From Sulfurovum sp. (GTDB lineage: Bacteria; Campylobacterota; Campylobacteria; Campylobacterales; Sulfurovaceae): 5,866 nucleotides of DNA. The stretch's first letter is position 1. Each line of letters begins with the position of its first letter. The notes under the pieces were generated by a model. That model was not told the DNA's origin. It made no database searches and saw only the letters and a list, made by a program, of their open reading frames with translations. This document shows, piece by piece, positions 5,091 through 5,866 of this stretch. A program made the translations under genes and the position numbers. Location of the stretch: NCBI GenBank assembly GCA_021159425.1, contig JAGGRU010000110.1, positions 1-5,866 of the forward strand, in the 5' to 3' direction.

Positions 5091-5252
5091 AAAGTATTAA
5101 AGACAGCATATTTTCATTGGGATGATCTACAAAGTTTGGAACAAGCGGTTTGGGTAGCAGAAGAAAATGAGTTCGATATGGAGTCTGTTAGAGTATGGGC
5201 AGTGAATGAAAAGGAAATTGGGAAGTTTGAGGTTTTTAAGGGTAGATTATAA
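5087..5252 (+). pseudogene. Broken partner gene of the winged-helix protein (frameshifted or truncated)
   Basis: ATG at 5087 overlaps the winged-helix stop (ATGA) but reads only 12 codons, MKSIKDSIFSLG, to TGA at 5123-5125. A different frame, open from 5091 to TAA at 5250-5252, encodes 53 residues of convincing protein: KVLKTAYFHWDD, then LEQAVWVAEENEFDMES, VRVWAVNEKEIGKFEVFKGRL. Dropping one A from the AAAA run after the ATG would join start and frame into a clean 54-codon gene in ATGA overlap. The VRxWA and KFExF pattern resembles the C-terminal helices of AbiEii/MNT-type nucleotidyltransferases, so this may be the tail of a deleted toxin. It could also be a complete small gene with a single-base error. 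Family assignment is weak. Confidence 0.5.
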
Positions 5253-5254
5253 AA

Positions 5255-5277
5255 GTAGCCTGTCCCTATTAATTTTC
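5255..5277. other. CCTGTCCC-containing motif, possible dispersed repeat
   Basis: GTAGCCTGTCCCTATTAATT at 5255-5274 recalls the GGGACAGG-type motifs found in intergenic repeats beside REP-associated IS200-like transposases in other bacteria. Only one copy is in this window and no transposase is present, so this rests on recollection. The rest of 5253-5379 holds no gene that I can support. Confidence 0.2.
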
Positions 5278-5379
5278 ACCGTTTAGCATTATTAGAGGTT
5301 TCTATATCATCGATCTTGCAGAAGGAAGACAATAAGCAAATTTTCAGTAAAATATTTTAACTACTATCACCAGGTTGTA

Positions 5380-5866
5380 ATGATGCATAAAACACTATCC
5401 TACTATGAAAACAATGCTAAGTACCTAACACAACGATACGAGTCTGCAAAAGTAGATAATATCCATTCTCTATTACTAAATACATTTCCAGCTAAATCAT
5501 ATTTATTGGAGATCGGTTGCGGGTCGGGTAGGGATGCTGGTTTTATGCATCGAAATGGTTATGATGTTCTTGCTATTGATGGTTCGAGAGAGATGATTGC
5601 TGAGGCAAAGCGATGTCATCCGGAATTGGAAGGTAGTTTGGAAGTGATGAAAATTCCCAATGAACTTCATTTTGAATCTTCTTCTTTTGATGGGGTTTAT
5701 TGCATAGCAACTTTGATGCATCTTGATAAAAGTGCGATAGATCAGACTATTGAAAAAGTTGCTATGATCTTGAAGGCAGGTTCTAAATTTTTATTCTCAG
5801 TATCGGTTCAGAGAGATGATGTTGATGATCAGGGCAAAGATGAAAAAGGACGGCATTTTACTAGTA
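5380..5866 (+). CDS. Class I SAM-dependent methyltransferase (partial, runs off the window)
   Basis: The visible 162 residues form the Rossmann core of a class I methyltransferase. SAM-binding motif I is LLEIGCGSGRDAGF (42-55), followed by the acidic strand-2 end VLAIDGSREMIAEAK (63-77), where Asp67 should bind the ribose. SSFDGVYCIATLMHLDKSAI (101-120) is the strand-4 region, and VAMILKAGSKFLFSVSV (127-143) the Methyltransf_11/25-like strand 5. The substrate cannot be told because the C-terminal half lies beyond the window. Starts at ATG 5380 or 5383 are equally possible; the ribosome binding site is weak (AGG at 5372-5374). A TAAAAT at 5348-5353 is a candidate -10. It follows the broken gene by about 130 bp and seems independently transcribed. 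Confidence 0.88.
   Translation, partial: MMHKTLSYYENNAKYLTQRYESAKVDNIHSLLLNTFPAKSYLLEIGCGSGRDAGFMHRNGYDVLAIDGSREMIAEAKRCHPELEGSLEVMKIPNELHFESSSFDGVYCIATLMHLDKSAIDQTIEKVAMILKAGSKFLFSVSVQRDDVDDQGKDEKGRHFTS

Noticed and set aside
5503..5721. 72-codon minus-strand open frame inside the methyltransferase
   Set aside because: It is antisense to SAM-binding motif I and following core strands, so it is a shadow.

Overview
The window looks like part of a chromosome from a Campylobacterota bacterium (Sulfurovum/Sulfurimonas-like), though this is an inference. The sequence is AT-rich. Several promoters have the extended -10 form typical of that phylum (a T run, then TGnTATAnT), and the coding regions are low-GC and rich in AAA, GAA and ATA codons. 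No RNA gene, CRISPR array or complete insertion sequence is visible.

Left part (1-2459): a minus-strand pseudouridine synthase of the RsuA/RluB/E/F family without an S4 domain is divergent from a large exported PhoX/DUF839 protein (545 aa, alkaline-phosphatase-like). The shared 200-bp gap holds a good extended -10 for the synthase. A possible -10 for the phoX-like gene lies so close to its ATG, with no Shine-Dalgarno, that its mRNA could be leaderless.

Middle and right parts (2460-5252): this is a compact accessory cluster of small, separately promoted modules. (1) A MazF/PemK endoribonuclease toxin and its overlapping antitoxin are driven by a perfect TTGACA-N17-TATAAT promoter carrying four TTGACA/TGTCAA boxes. 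(2) On the minus strand, an uncharacterised 48-aa basic protein is followed after 2 nt by a divergent GNAT acetyltransferase with a TTG start; I read this as a candidate toxin-antitoxin-like pair. (3) A single-gene ankyrin-repeat protein lies on the minus strand. (4) A small winged-helix DNA-binding protein is driven by a second perfect consensus promoter. That promoter is overlain by two 18-bp imperfect palindromes and a third half-site, spaced exactly 21 bp apart. Its overlapping downstream partner is broken: a 12-codon start, then a 53-codon open frame shifted by one base at an A4 run.

Right end (5380-5866): a class I SAM-dependent methyltransferase runs off the window. Between the modules are small remnants: a 44-codon ORF after mazF, a 25-residue protein-like tail upstream of the 48-aa gene, and a CCTGTCCC motif that may be a dispersed repeat.

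The most interesting items are the phased operator array upstream of the winged-helix gene with its damaged partner, and the 48-aa/GNAT pair. Both fit selfish or defensive toxin-antitoxin modules gathered next to housekeeping genes.
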